Source: JAJYSO01 sp964495935 (GTDB lineage: Bacteria; Bacteroidota; Bacteroidia; Flavobacteriales; Flavobacteriaceae). Taken from it: 64,000 nucleotides of DNA. Position 1 is the first letter of the stretch, and the number at the start of each line of letters is the position of its first letter. The translations under genes and the position numbers were made by a program. Where the stretch lies: positions 36,064 to 100,063 of the forward strand of contig CAZBXQ010000005.1 in NCBI GenBank assembly GCA_964495935.1, given 5' to 3'. Positions 52,092 to 60,474 of this stretch are shown in pieces. Below the pieces are notes generated by a model. The model was not told the DNA's origin and did no database searches. It saw only the letters and a list, made by a program, of their open reading frames with translations.

Positions 52092-53141
52092 TTATAAAAT
52101 GAGCATGGCATCGCCGTATGATGAAAAACTGTATTTTTCCTTAACGGCTTCCTCATACGCTTTCATAATTAAATCATAACCGGCAAATGCTGCGGTCATC
52201 ATCAATAAGGTAGATTTGGGGGTATGGAGGTTGGTAATCAAGCTATCGGCAATGGTAAAGTCGTAGGGAGGAAATATGAATTTATGCGTCCAGTCATCAA
52301 AAACGTTAAGCGCACCGTTGGGGGAAACCGCACTCTCGATAAGGCGCATGGTTGAGGTTCCTACAGCACATACTTTTCCTTTGCCGTTTTTGACCCGATT
52401 GATTAAATCGGCTGCCTCTTGCTCGATTTCGCCTTTGGCACTGTGCATTTTATGTTTGGACAGGTCTTCGACTTCCACCGGATTGAAGGTGCTTAATCCG
52501 ATGTGTAAGGTCACTTCTGCTAAATTGATCCCTTTGATTTCGAGTCGTTTCAGAAGGTGTTTGGAAAAATGGAGTCCTGCAGTCGGAGCCGCTACAGCCC
52601 CCTCTTTTTTAGCATATATGGTTTGGTATCGTTTGCCGTCCTCGGGTTCTACGTCTCGTTTGATATACTTGGGGAGTGGGGTTTCGCCAAGTTCATATAA
52701 GGTTTTTCTAAACTCTTCGTACGGGCCGTCATAGAGAAACCGCAAGGTTCTTCCACGGGAAGTTGTGTTGTCGATAACTTCGGCAACCAATTCTTCGTTC
52801 TCTCCAAAAAGAAGTTTGTTGCCAATTCGAATTTTTCGTGCAGGATCGACCATAACGTCCCACAAGCGGGTTTCCGTATTTAATTCACGTAATAGAAATA
52901 CTTCTATTCGGGCTCCTGTTTTTTCTTTGTGGCCAAAGAGACGAGCCGGAAAAACTTTGGTATTGTTTAAGATAAAGGCATCATCGGCTTCAAAATAGTC
53001 AATTACATCTTTAAAAATTTTGTGTTCTATTTTTCCGGAGTCACGATGAACCACCATAAGGCGGGCTTCGTCGCGATTTTCTGAAGGATATTCAGCCAGG
53101 AGTTTTTTAGGTAAGTCAAAATCAAACTGTGAAAGTTTCAT
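52092..53141 (-). CDS. queA: tRNA S-adenosylmethionine ribosyltransferase-isomerase
   Basis: 349 residues from the ATG at 53141; an ATG two codons upstream is the alternative, but the family starts MKLSQF. Conserved: FDFDLPKKLLAEYP, RDEARLMVVHR, FILNNTKVFPARL near 55, AVAAPTAGLHFSKHLL near 188, LHIGLSTFNPVEVEDLSKHKMHSAKG near 218, VCAVGTSTMR near 263. It makes epoxyqueuosine in tRNAs with GUN anticodons. It has its own promoter (53183-53214) and is followed on the same strand by nothing closer than the UDG-like gene, 99 bases on. Confidence 0.96.
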   Translation of the reverse strand: MKLSQFDFDLPKKLLAEYPSENRDEARLMVVHRDSGKIEHKIFKDVIDYFEADDAFILNNTKVFPARLFGHKEKTGARIEVFLLRELNTETRLWDVMVDPARKIRIGNKLLFGENEELVAEVIDNTTSRGRTLRFLYDGPYEEFRKTLYELGETPLPKYIKRDVEPEDGKRYQTIYAKKEGAVAAPTAGLHFSKHLLKRLEIKGINLAEVTLHIGLSTFNPVEVEDLSKHKMHSAKGEIEQEAADLINRVKNGKGKVCAVGTSTMRLIESAVSPNGALNVFDDWTHKFIFPPYDFTIADSLITNLHTPKSTLLMMTAAFAGYDLIMKAYEEAVKEKYSFSSYGDAMLIL

Positions 53142-53182
53142 TCCCATAGTGAAAAAAAGATAAATAGAAGTGAATAAAGTTG

Positions 53183-53214
53183 CAAATATACAATCTCGGG
53201 ATAGGGGTTGTCAA
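53183..53214 (-). promoter_or_regulatory. Promoter of queA
   Basis: On the minus strand: TTG (53214-53212), 21 bases, TATATTTG (53190-53183). This fits TTG-N19~22-TAnnTTTG. Predicted start near 53176, about 35 bases before the ATG. Confidence 0.6.
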
Positions 53215-53285
53215 GTAAAACCCCATATATTTTATTTTTATCGGAATAGCACAAAGGTTTTTCAGGTTGGAAACGGCTTCGGCTC

Positions 53286-53537
53286 TTATCTTTGTTTTTT
53301 ATATTGTCGCCAGAATCGCATAAAAGTAGTGCCGAATCCGAATAAAATTCCCACGATGAGGTTAAATACGATAAAGGAAGGAAGTACTTCGGCATTAAAA
53401 TAATCGCGATAGAAAGCACCGAATCGGAATTTGTACTCCACGGCAATACGTACTATATTAAAAAAGACAATAAATTCGGCTGTAAATAAAACGACCGACC
53501 ACCAGAATTTTTTAGAACTGATAATTTTCTTCAACAT
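53286..53537 (-). CDS. Small membrane protein, 83 aa
   Basis: 83 residues with two membrane segments at about 10-30 (FWWSVVLFTAEFIVFFNIV) and 50-70 (LPSFIVFNLIVGILFGFGTTFM), a short hydrophilic loop between them (FRFGAFYRDYFNAEV) and basic tails on both ends, so both termini are probably cytoplasmic. It begins one base after the stop of the MazG-like gene, so it belongs to the rsgA-dtd-mazG operon. I recognise no family with certainty; similar small proteins are known in Bacteroidota. Confidence 0.7.
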   Translation of the reverse strand: MLKKIISSKKFWWSVVLFTAEFIVFFNIVRIAVEYKFRFGAFYRDYFNAEVLPSFIVFNLIVGILFGFGTTFMRFWRQYKKQR

Positions 53538-53538
53538 G

Positions 53539-53865
53539 TTATTTTAATTTTTGATTGTGGTGGTGCCGGTCGTGATCGCGTTGAGCCTTATAAGCCAGTT
53601 TTTTGTCAAAGGCCTCCTGCAAATTAATTCCGGTCTGATTGGCCAAACAAAGGACGACAAAAACGACATCGGCCAGTTCTTCGCCCAGATCCTTGTTTTG
53701 GTCCGATTCTTTTTCACTTTGTTCTCCGTAGCGTCGGGCGATAATCCGCGCTACTTCCCCCACTTCTTCAGTGAGTTGTGCCATATTGGTAAGTTCATTA
53801 AAATAGCGGACTCCATGTTCCCGAATCCACAAATCTACTGCTTTTTGAGCGTCTTTTATGTTCAT
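53539..53865 (-). CDS. MazG-like nucleotide pyrophosphohydrolase
   Basis: 108 residues. All-alpha NTP pyrophosphohydrolase: LTEEVGEVARIIARRYG near 29-45 with the first Glu pair, and DLGEELADVVFVVLCLANQTGINL near 60-83 with the second (EExxE and ExxD metal ligands). Removes pyrophosphate from noncanonical nucleotides. The C-terminus is His-rich (RDHDRHHHNQKLK). Its ATG overlaps the stop of dtd by one base, and it lies in an operon with rsgA, dtd and a small membrane protein, a frequent set in Bacteroidota. Substrate unknown. Confidence 0.9.
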   Translation of the reverse strand: MNIKDAQKAVDLWIREHGVRYFNELTNMAQLTEEVGEVARIIARRYGEQSEKESDQNKDLGEELADVVFVVLCLANQTGINLQEAFDKKLAYKAQRDHDRHHHNQKLK

Positions 53866-54317
53866 TATTCTCTTCTTTTAGAATCTATAAGTATCGTTAC
53901 CGGGCCGTCATTGCATAATTCGATTTTCATGTCGGCACCAAATTTTCCAGTTGCCGGGGATTTTCCGGAGTCTTGTTCAAATTGAACAATAAATTTTTCG
54001 TATAAGGGTTCTGCAATTTGGGGTTTTGCTGCGGCGATAAAACTGGGACGATTCCCTTTTTTGGTGCTGGCACATAAAGTGAATTGACTCACAATTAAGG
54101 CTTCTCCATCAATATCCTGAAGGTTGATGTTCAGGGGTTTCTGATCATCGGCAAAGATGCGGAGTTTGGCGATTTTTTTAGAAAGCCATTGAATATCGTC
54201 TTCTGTATCGCCGTCTTCAATGCCTAACAAAATAAGAAGCCCCTGCCCAATCTCACCATAAAGTTGATGAGCAATATGAACGGAAGCGTGGGTGACACGT
54301 TGTATGACAGCTCTCAT
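53865..54317 (-). CDS. dtd: D-aminoacyl-tRNA deacylase
   Basis: 150 residues, full length. Start MRAVIQRVTHASVHI, active-site SQFTLCAST near 77-85, and C-terminal NDGPVTILIDS near 136-146 with the Gly-Pro motif that enters the partner's active site in the dimer. It frees tRNAs mischarged with D-amino acids or glycine on tRNA-Ala. It starts 12 bases after the rsgA stop and overlaps the MazG-like start by one base. Confidence 0.97.
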   Translation of the reverse strand: MRAVIQRVTHASVHIAHQLYGEIGQGLLILLGIEDGDTEDDIQWLSKKIAKLRIFADDQKPLNINLQDIDGEALIVSQFTLCASTKKGNRPSFIAAAKPQIAEPLYEKFIVQFEQDSGKSPATGKFGADMKIELCNDGPVTILIDSKRRE

Positions 54318-54329
54318 GTTTTCTTAGCG

Positions 54330-55280
54330 TTATTTTTGATGATGGATATCCGGGCGATATTCCTGATCTTCATTTTCTATAATCTGAAGATAGGAATGGT
54401 ATCGCGACCATGACAGTTTGTTGGCTTCAAGTGCTCGTTTTACCGCACATCCCGGTTCTTTTATATGAATGCAGTTATTAAATTTACAATTTTCTTTGAC
54501 AGCAAAAAATTCGGGAAAATAATTGCCTACTTCTTCATCTTCCATTTCAACGAGGCCAAATCCTTTGATTCCGGGGGTGTCGATAAGTCGGGTGTTGTTA
54601 TCGATGTCAAACATTTCGGCAAAGGTAGTGGTGTGTTTCCCTACAGCGTGTTGGGTAGAAATTGAAGTTGTTTTAAGATCGAGATGCGGTGCCAGCTGAT
54701 TGATCAGTGTTGATTTTCCTACTCCACTGTGTCCCGAGAAAAGACTGGTTTTGCCGGTCATGAGATCGTTTACCTTATCGATGTTGCGATTGGGTCGTAC
54801 AGAAGTGCCAATGCAAGTATATCCGATATCCTGGTAAATAGAAGCTGTATAACGGAGTTCGTCGCGCTCTTCATCAGTATATTGATCAAATTTGTGAAAG
54901 AGCAGAATCGGTTCGATATGATAGGCTTCGGCAGTAACGAGGAAACGATCGATAAAAACGGTTGAGGTTTCGGGATTTTTCAACGTAATCATAAGAAACA
55001 CCCGGTCGATGTTGGCAGCGATAATATGGGTTTGTTTAGAAAGATTGACCGATCTGCGGATGATGTAATTTTTACGGGGTTCAATATTTTTGATAATCCC
55101 GGTATGATGATCTCCTTCGGAATCTTTTTCGAAAAAGACGTAATCGCCTACCGAAACCGGATTTGTGCTTTTAATCCCTTTCCTCCGGAAACGTCCCTGA
55201 ATACGGCAGGAATAGAATACCCCATCTTCAGCTTTTACACGATACCAGCTACCGGTTGATTTATAGACCACCCCTTTCAT
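54330..55280 (-). CDS. rsgA: Small-subunit-dependent GTPase RsgA
   Basis: 316 residues. Circularly permuted GTPase: N-terminal OB fold to about 70; G4-like LFHKFDQYTDEE; P-loop FSGHSGVGKSTLINQL near 177-192; RLIDTPGIKGFG near 228; zinc-binding CKFNNCIHIKEPGCAVKRAL near 264-283 with the C-x(4)-C-x-H-x(5)-C layout. It acts late in 30S assembly. First gene of a four-gene operon (rsgA, dtd, mazG-like, small membrane protein). A -7 box (TACCTTTG, minus strand 55321-55314) lies 34 bases upstream. Confidence 0.96.
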   Translation of the reverse strand: MKGVVYKSTGSWYRVKAEDGVFYSCRIQGRFRRKGIKSTNPVSVGDYVFFEKDSEGDHHTGIIKNIEPRKNYIIRRSVNLSKQTHIIAANIDRVFLMITLKNPETSTVFIDRFLVTAEAYHIEPILLFHKFDQYTDEERDELRYTASIYQDIGYTCIGTSVRPNRNIDKVNDLMTGKTSLFSGHSGVGKSTLINQLAPHLDLKTTSISTQHAVGKHTTTFAEMFDIDNNTRLIDTPGIKGFGLVEMEDEEVGNYFPEFFAVKENCKFNNCIHIKEPGCAVKRALEANKLSWSRYHSYLQIIENEDQEYRPDIHHQK

Positions 55281-55412
55281 GAAATAGGTTTGGAGATTTT
55301 AAGGTTTTGGTGACAAAGGTACTATTTTGCGCGGATTGGTTCCCGGGGATTACAATTTATTCACAAACTCATCGTTTTGTAAGAGAAGGATGCTTGACTT
55401 CAACAATATTCT

Positions 55413-55420
55413 TATTTTTG
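55413..55420 (+). promoter_or_regulatory. -7 box of the barrel-protein gene
   Basis: TATTTTTG, match to TAnnTTTG, 31 bases before the ATG at 55452. A TTG at 55394-55396 is 16 bases away, shorter than usual. Confidence 0.45.
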
Positions 55421-55451
55421 TAATAATATAACCTTCAAAAACCAACCTACT

Positions 55452-55988
55452 ATGAAAAAAATGATAGTACTATGCATGGCATTTTCTATGGCTTTTATAA
55501 GCTTCCAAAATGGGCATGCTCAAAATCTTGACCTGGGCCTTAAATTAGGTGCCAACTTTGCTACCTTGAATGATGCCAGCGGGTTTAAAAACAAAACGGG
55601 GCTTCAAGCCGGTGCTTTTGCCGCCATAGGATTTAATAATTGGGCCATCCAGCCGGAAGTTTTATATTCTCAGCAGGGGGCAAAAACCGATTTTGGCGAT
55701 TTCGACTTGGATTATGTTACGGTTCCGGTGATGTTTAAGTTTTATGTTATTGGCCATACCCTTAATATTCAGGCAGGACCACAATTTGGCTTTTTAACAC
55801 ACCAATCCCTGAAAGATCAGATTGATGCTAAAGACGTTGATATTAATGGTGCTGTGGGACTCGGACTTGACTTGCCCCTCGGATTCCGTTTGGACGGCCG
55901 TTATAACTTCGGATTTTCTGATGCGTTAGAGAATACCAATGGTAAAAATGGAGTTTTTTCCATTGCGGTAGGCTATACCTTTTTATAA
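55452..55988 (+). CDS. Outer-membrane beta-barrel protein (PorT-like)
   Basis: 178 residues. Signal peptide of about 23 residues (MIVLCMAFSMAFISFQNGHAQ). The mature protein alternates hydrophobic and polar residues in short strands separated by turns: LDLGLKLGANFATLND, GLQAGAFAAIGFNNWAIQPEVLYSQQG, VTVPVMFKFYVIGHTLNIQAGPQFGFLT, and ends in an aromatic strand, FSIAVGYTFL, as required for barrel insertion. This is the porin_OmpL/PorT-like group of 8-strand barrels common in Bacteroidota. Function unknown; single gene ended by a good terminator. Confidence 0.9.
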   Translation: MKKMIVLCMAFSMAFISFQNGHAQNLDLGLKLGANFATLNDASGFKNKTGLQAGAFAAIGFNNWAIQPEVLYSQQGAKTDFGDFDLDYVTVPVMFKFYVIGHTLNIQAGPQFGFLTHQSLKDQIDAKDVDINGAVGLGLDLPLGFRLDGRYNFGFSDALENTNGKNGVFSIAVGYTFL

Positions 55989-56010
55989 AGGACGTTGATT
56001 TTATAAACCT

Positions 56011-56040
56011 AAAAATGTCGCCGATTGGCGGCATTTTTTT
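56011..56040. terminator. Bidirectional terminator
   Basis: Stem AAAAATGTCGCC (56011-56022) / GGCGGCATTTTT with one G-U pair and a 4-base loop GATT, T-rich on both strands. It separates the barrel-protein gene from the convergent FolK fusion. Confidence 0.9.
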
Positions 56041-56063
56041 GTCCATTTGGAAGACGTTTACGT

Positions 56064-57191
56064 TTATAAGGCTATGTTGATTTCCTGAATAAGGAATAGA
56101 TAATCTTCCCGGCGAGCTACAAAATCCAATTCCGAAATATCGATAATTTTGACCCGGAAATAATCCTGGGTTTTGATAAAATTGAGATAGCCTTCATTGA
56201 TTCTTTCAAGGTATTCGGGATCGATGTTTTGTTCATATTCCCTTCCTCTTTTTTGAATGTTTTTAAGCAGACGTTCTGTATTTTGATAGAGATAAACATA
56301 TAAATCCGGTTTGATAACGTCTTTATACATAATATGAAAAAGTCGCTTATAGAGCTGGAATTCCTCCTCCTCCAGAGTTACCTTGGCAAAAATGAGTGAT
56401 TTGTAGATGTCATAATCGGCGATGACGAGATTTTTAAATAAATCATATTGGCCGATTCCATCAATGGCTTGTTGATAACGATCGGCCAGAAATGACATTT
56501 CAAGGGGAAAAGCATAACGTTTTTGATTGCTGTAAAATTTGGGAAGAAAAGGGTTGTCTTTAAAACGTTCGGTTATTAATTTAGCGTTATAATCGGCGGC
56601 CAGCATATGAACCAAACTGGTTTTTCCCGCGCCGATATTTCCTTCTATGACCAGATAATTGAGTTTTTCATTCAGGGACAGAGAAGGTTTGTGGAGTTGT
56701 ATGGATTGGGTTTTAAGGAGAGCATTGTCTTTTGTTTCTTTCAATAGTGTGGACAAAGTTTTGTAGTGATCGGGATGCCGAAAAGAGGGCGCGATATCTA
56801 CGAGGGGTTGCAATACAAATCGACGGTTAGGAATTTCGGGATGGGGTAGGGTCAGATTCTCAGAATTTATGATTTCCTCCTCATAAAAGAGTAAATCGAG
56901 GTCGATAACGCGATCTTCATAGCCTTGATGGCGACGTGTGCGACCCAATTTGGCCTCAATCTGAAGTAATTTTTGAAGGAGAGTTTGTGGAGAAAACCGT
57001 GTTTTAATTTCGAGACAAAGATTGAGAAAATCGGCCCCCTTATACCCCCACGCCGGGGTTTCGTAAACAGGAGAAATTTGTGTGATATCCCCGATTTCTT
57101 TATAAATAAGGTGGATAGCCTCTTGAAGATGGGCTGTGCGATTTCCTCGGTTACTGCCTAAACCTATATATGACGTATGCGCGTTTTCCAC
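56064..57191 (-). CDS. FolK-deoxynucleoside kinase fusion protein
   Basis: 375 residues with two enzymes. Residues 1-160 are HPPK (FolK): YIGLGSNRGNRTAHLQEA at 9-26, SPVYETPAWGYKGADFLN, RTRRHQGYEDRVIDLDLLFY near 93 and LPHPEIPNRRFVLQPLVDI near 118. Residues 180-375 are a deoxynucleoside kinase: YLVIEGNIGAGKTSLVHML near 178, then SFLADRYQQA and the lid-like RGREYEQNI. It joins folate synthesis with nucleoside salvage in one protein; such fusions occur in Bacteroidota. A -7 box (TATCTTTG, minus strand 57216-57209) lies 18 bases upstream of the start. Confidence 0.92.
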   Translation of the reverse strand: MENAHTSYIGLGSNRGNRTAHLQEAIHLIYKEIGDITQISPVYETPAWGYKGADFLNLCLEIKTRFSPQTLLQKLLQIEAKLGRTRRHQGYEDRVIDLDLLFYEEEIINSENLTLPHPEIPNRRFVLQPLVDIAPSFRHPDHYKTLSTLLKETKDNALLKTQSIQLHKPSLSLNEKLNYLVIEGNIGAGKTSLVHMLAADYNAKLITERFKDNPFLPKFYSNQKRYAFPLEMSFLADRYQQAIDGIGQYDLFKNLVIADYDIYKSLIFAKVTLEEEEFQLYKRLFHIMYKDVIKPDLYVYLYQNTERLLKNIQKRGREYEQNIDPEYLERINEGYLNFIKTQDYFRVKIIDISELDFVARREDYLFLIQEINIAL

Positions 57192-57491
57192 AGACTTTGA
57201 TTTGCCCTCAAAGATACGGCAGGGATTGAAAAATACAGGTATAAGCGAAGGGGTATTCCAAAAATGAAAATTAAAAAAGGGGCCGCAATTTTTATTTTTT
57301 TTGTTGGTTTCCTTCAGTTGAAGTGTTGATTGTGAGCAAGATTGAGGAAAGATTGGGAATAGGCAATGACAATTATAGAATGTTTTATTAGTTTTATCAC
57401 AAAATTAAAATGGGCTCAATAATTTGGGGGGACCGGCTATTTTGCGCAGATGGGTTTTATTTTAGGAAGATTTTTTAATGGAATTGTATTT

Positions 57492-58265
57492 ATGGAAATA
57501 AAAGTATTGGCTCGAAGCTTATTTTTTGTGGTGAGCCTATTTTTTGGTATAGGGATTATACAGGCTCAGGAGTTTGAATTAAATACCATAGAACTGGAAA
57601 AGGATTTTGAAGAGACCAGCCAGATAGCTTGTTTTCGCTCTTTTAGAGACGTTTATAAAGACAGCTACCTCCGCGTGGGAACAAAAAAGGCCGAACTTAC
57701 GGCACTTACAACATTAAGCGGAGAGGTACGGAAAAGAGTGAGTATTATCGGAACGGCAAATTTACACAGGGAGTTATCATCCGGTGAATTGGGATTGAGA
57801 AAAATTGATTTACAAGTATTAAGTGATACTCTTTATGAAGCGAAACTTTCTGATTATGAAGAGAATTTTGCGGTGATTACAGGATTGTCATCGATGATTC
57901 AAAATTTATCGAGTAGGAAATTGGAGAAAACCTATTCTTGTCAGCAAGTAAGTGAGAATCAATGGGTCTTTTTGGGGAATTATAAAATTAGAGATTGGTG
58001 GGCCGGAAAATTGAGAGGGAAGCCCACGGCTATTTCCATCGACGATATTAAAAGCAAAAAAATGTATGTCAGAACCGATGATGACGGGCGATTACGGGTA
58101 TTTGAATACAATGTACCGGCGGGCTATTACCGACGAGATTTGACGCATAAATCCTTGAAGTACGTATTCCATAAAAAACGCCGGAGTATCGAATTGGATT
58201 TGGTAGATTATCTGGGAACCAATGACGAAAAAGAAGGCCTGACGCACATGACGGTATCTTTTTAG
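57492..58265 (+). CDS. Secreted protein of unknown function
   Basis: 257 residues from the ATG at 57492; an ATG at 57450 would put 14 extra residues before the signal peptide. Signal peptide of about 24 residues (SLFFVVSLFFGIGIIQAQ). The mature part shows no family I recognise. It has KACFRSF/YSCQQ cysteines near residue 45 and 150, a beta-rich middle (LGLRKIDLQVLSDTLYEAKLSD), WAGKLRGKPTAISIDDIKSKKMYVRTDDD, and a basic C-terminus KYVFHKKRRSIELDLVDYLG. Probably periplasmic or surface-located. Single gene. Confidence 0.65.
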   Translation: MEIKVLARSLFFVVSLFFGIGIIQAQEFELNTIELEKDFEETSQIACFRSFRDVYKDSYLRVGTKKAELTALTTLSGEVRKRVSIIGTANLHRELSSGELGLRKIDLQVLSDTLYEAKLSDYEENFAVITGLSSMIQNLSSRKLEKTYSCQQVSENQWVFLGNYKIRDWWAGKLRGKPTAISIDDIKSKKMYVRTDDDGRLRVFEYNVPAGYYRRDLTHKSLKYVFHKKRRSIELDLVDYLGTNDEKEGLTHMTVSF

Positions 58266-58701
58266 ATTTTATTCCAAATCGCTTATGTAGTGGATGGATC
58301 GTGATTTTTTAGGTCTTACAGGTGAGGGGAATTCTGAATTTTAATTTTTTTTAATCCATCACTCAAAAACTCATTACTATCCTCGCTTTTTTTTAACCAC
58401 AGAGCCCACAGAGCATCCGCGGAGTTCACGGAGGTTGTTGTAAAATTGTCAATCCCCGAATAAGGAGTCACAAGTCACGAATCACTCAACANNNNNNNNN
58501 NNNNNNNNNNNNNNNNNNNNNNNNNNNNNNNNNNNNNNNNNNNNNNNNNNNNNNNNNNNNNNNNNNNNNNNNNNNNNNNNNNNNNNNNNNNAACTTCGAT
58601 TTCGGGAGAATATTTTAAATCCAGATTATTTTATTTCAAACATTCTTTTTATATTTGCACCCCATAAGATAGAAACCAACACTAAAAACAGGAGATCGTG
58701 T
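58266..58701. other. Intergenic stretch with dispersed-type repeat and 100-N gap
   Basis: Before the gap, 58396-58435 holds a degenerate repeat of about 10 bases, CACAGAGCC-CACAGAGCAT-CCGCGGAGTT-CACGGAGGTT, of the kind scattered in many copies in other genomes. N from 58492 to 58591. Unlike the other gap, the flanks do not match each other, so here sequence is truly missing, probably because of the repeat. A promoter for rpsU follows. Confidence 0.7.
58650..58657 (+). promoter_or_regulatory. -7 box of rpsU
   Basis: TATATTTG, exact match to TAnnTTTG, 44 bases before the ATG at 58702. Confidence 0.6.
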
Positions 58702-58896
58702 ATGTTAGTAGTAAAAGTTAAGGAAGGCGAAAAGATTGATCGGGCGCTGAAGCGCATGAAGCGTAAATTTAGAAATACCAAGGTTTTACAAAACCTTCGG
58801 GATAACCGATATTATACCAAACCTTCGGTGGCTCGTCGCCATGAACTTCAGAAGGCTGCCTATGTACAGTCGCTGAAGGATAAAGAGAACCTCTAA
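58702..58896 (+). CDS. rpsU: 30S ribosomal protein S21
   Basis: 64 residues: VVKVKEGEKIDRALKRMKRKF at the N-terminus, then TKPSVARRHELQKAAYVQSL. This is the S21 pattern, very basic and helical. S21 binds the 30S subunit near the anti-Shine-Dalgarno end of 16S rRNA. Strong promoter upstream; the GNAT gene starts 4 bases after its stop, so both share a transcript. Confidence 0.96.
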   Translation: MLVVKVKEGEKIDRALKRMKRKFRNTKVLQNLRDNRYYTKPSVARRHELQKAAYVQSLKDKENL

Positions 58897-58900
58897 ACCT

Positions 58901-59347
58901 ATGGAAGGCATTCGCCTTTTTACTGCACAACATAAACCCACGACTTCAGAACGGATGAAGATCGTGGATTTTTTATTTGAGGAATTGGGGGCATACGGTG
59001 ACTCCAAAACGGCGATTGAAAAATGTATGGCTTTTGCGCTGGGAGAAACGCCAAAATCTATGGGAGGGTTTGTGCTTCTTATCCGGGATGATACAAAAAA
59101 CATTCGAGGAGCAGCCATTGTCAATGAAACCGGTATGACTGATTATATTCCAGAAAATATTTTGGTTTATATTGCAGTTCATCATGAAGCTCGAGGGCAG
59201 GGAATCGGCAAAAAATTGATAGCCAAGATCCAGGAAACGGCAAAAGGAGATATTGCCCTGCATGTTGATCCCGATAACCCGGCGATACGGCTGTATAAAC
59301 GAATGGGATTTACACAGCCTTATCTGGAGATGCGCTACCATTCATAA
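58901..59347 (+). CDS. GNAT-family N-acetyltransferase
   Basis: 148 residues. GNAT fold: residues 40-75 hold strands 2-4 (GGFVLLIRDDTKNIRGAAIVNETG), motif A VYIAVHHEARGQGIGKKLIAKI near 88-109 with the acetyl-CoA-binding R-G-x-G-I-G, and motif B ALHVDPDNPAIRLYKRMGF near 119-137. It transfers an acetyl group from acetyl-CoA; the acceptor is unknown. It is directly downstream of rpsU (4 bases), so it may act on a ribosomal protein (speculative), and 53 bases upstream of a racemase. Confidence 0.9.
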   Translation: MEGIRLFTAQHKPTTSERMKIVDFLFEELGAYGDSKTAIEKCMAFALGETPKSMGGFVLLIRDDTKNIRGAAIVNETGMTDYIPENILVYIAVHHEARGQGIGKKLIAKIQETAKGDIALHVDPDNPAIRLYKRMGFTQPYLEMRYHS

Positions 59348-59400
59348 ACGGCATTCAGGCTACCCCTATTTTTCCCTTCTATTTATAAAATCATCAAATT

Positions 59401-60474
59401 ATGGCGCATATCACCTTAGAAAAAGAGGCATTAAAACATAATTATGATTTTCTTAGTTCCCTTTTTAAGGAACATGAAATAGAATGGGCACCGGTTGTAA
59501 AAATGCTCTGTGGGAATGAATTGTACCTCGATTACCTGCTTTCTCTGGGAGAGGAACAAATTTGTGATGCCCGATTAACCAATCTGCGGATTATCAAGAG
59601 ACTTAAACCCGAAGTAGAGACGATTTACATCAAACCCCCGGCCAAAAAGAGTATTTCAGACGTTGTACAATATGCAGATGTTAGCTTTAACAGCGAATAT
59701 GTGACGATTCAATGGCTTTCTGACGAAGCCAAAAAACAAGGGAAAGTTCATCGCATTATTATCATGTTGGAATTGGGGGACTTGCGCGAAGGCGTAATGG
59801 GGGAATCTCTGGTGGAGTTTTACAACAAGGTTTTTGAGCTTCCTAATATTGAAGTGGTCGGGATCGGCTCTAATCTAAATTGCTTGAATGGGGTGATGCC
59901 CAGTAAAGACAAATTGATCCAATTGAGCTTGTATCGTCAGCTTTTAGAAGCCAAATTTAATCAAACCATTAAAGGCGTTTCGGGAGGATCATCGGTTATG
60001 GTTCCATTGCTGTTAAAGGGATTGATACCAAAGGATGTCAATCATTTTAGAATTGGAGAAACCTTGTTTTTTGGTAGCGATATCTTTGCTGAAAAGACGA
60101 TTGAAGGGATGCGAGACGATGTGTTTACCTTACATGCAGAAATTATTGAAATTACCGAAAAACCGGTTAACCCATACGGACAAATGGAGGCTAATCCGTC
60201 CGGGGAAAAAACAGAACTGAAAAGCGATGATTTTGCAGCCACCCAAAAACGAGCCATTTTGGATATCGGTTTGTTGGATATTGCCAAACCGGAATTTTTA
60301 ATCCCGCTGAATGAGAATATGGAGTTTATCGGTGCCAGTTCCGATATGTTGGTACTCAATCTTGAAGGGGCTCAAAGGGACTATAAAGTAGGTGATACAG
60401 TGTGTTTTAAGATGACTTATATGGGAGCCCTGCGGGTAATGAATTCCCAGTATATCGAAAAACGATTAAGTTAA
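59401..60474 (+). CDS. PLP-dependent alanine/ornithine racemase-family enzyme
   Basis: 357 residues. Fold-type III PLP barrel: HITLEKEALKHNYDFL, then VVKML with the PLP-binding Lys at about residue 34, LELGDLREGVMGESLVEFY near 123-141, GIGSNLNCLNGVMPS near 158-172, GVSGGSSVMVPLLL near 193 and HFRIGETLFFG near 216. This is the group of ornithine racemases and related amino-acid racemases rather than Alr, which has a different C-terminal domain with a catalytic Tyr. It may supply a D-amino acid or degrade one. The substrate is not deducible. Downstream of rpsU and GNAT on the same strand. Confidence 0.82.
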   Translation: MAHITLEKEALKHNYDFLSSLFKEHEIEWAPVVKMLCGNELYLDYLLSLGEEQICDARLTNLRIIKRLKPEVETIYIKPPAKKSISDVVQYADVSFNSEYVTIQWLSDEAKKQGKVHRIIIMLELGDLREGVMGESLVEFYNKVFELPNIEVVGIGSNLNCLNGVMPSKDKLIQLSLYRQLLEAKFNQTIKGVSGGSSVMVPLLLKGLIPKDVNHFRIGETLFFGSDIFAEKTIEGMRDDVFTLHAEIIEITEKPVNPYGQMEANPSGEKTELKSDDFAATQKRAILDIGLLDIAKPEFLIPLNENMEFIGASSDMLVLNLEGAQRDYKVGDTVCFKMTYMGALRVMNSQYIEKRLS

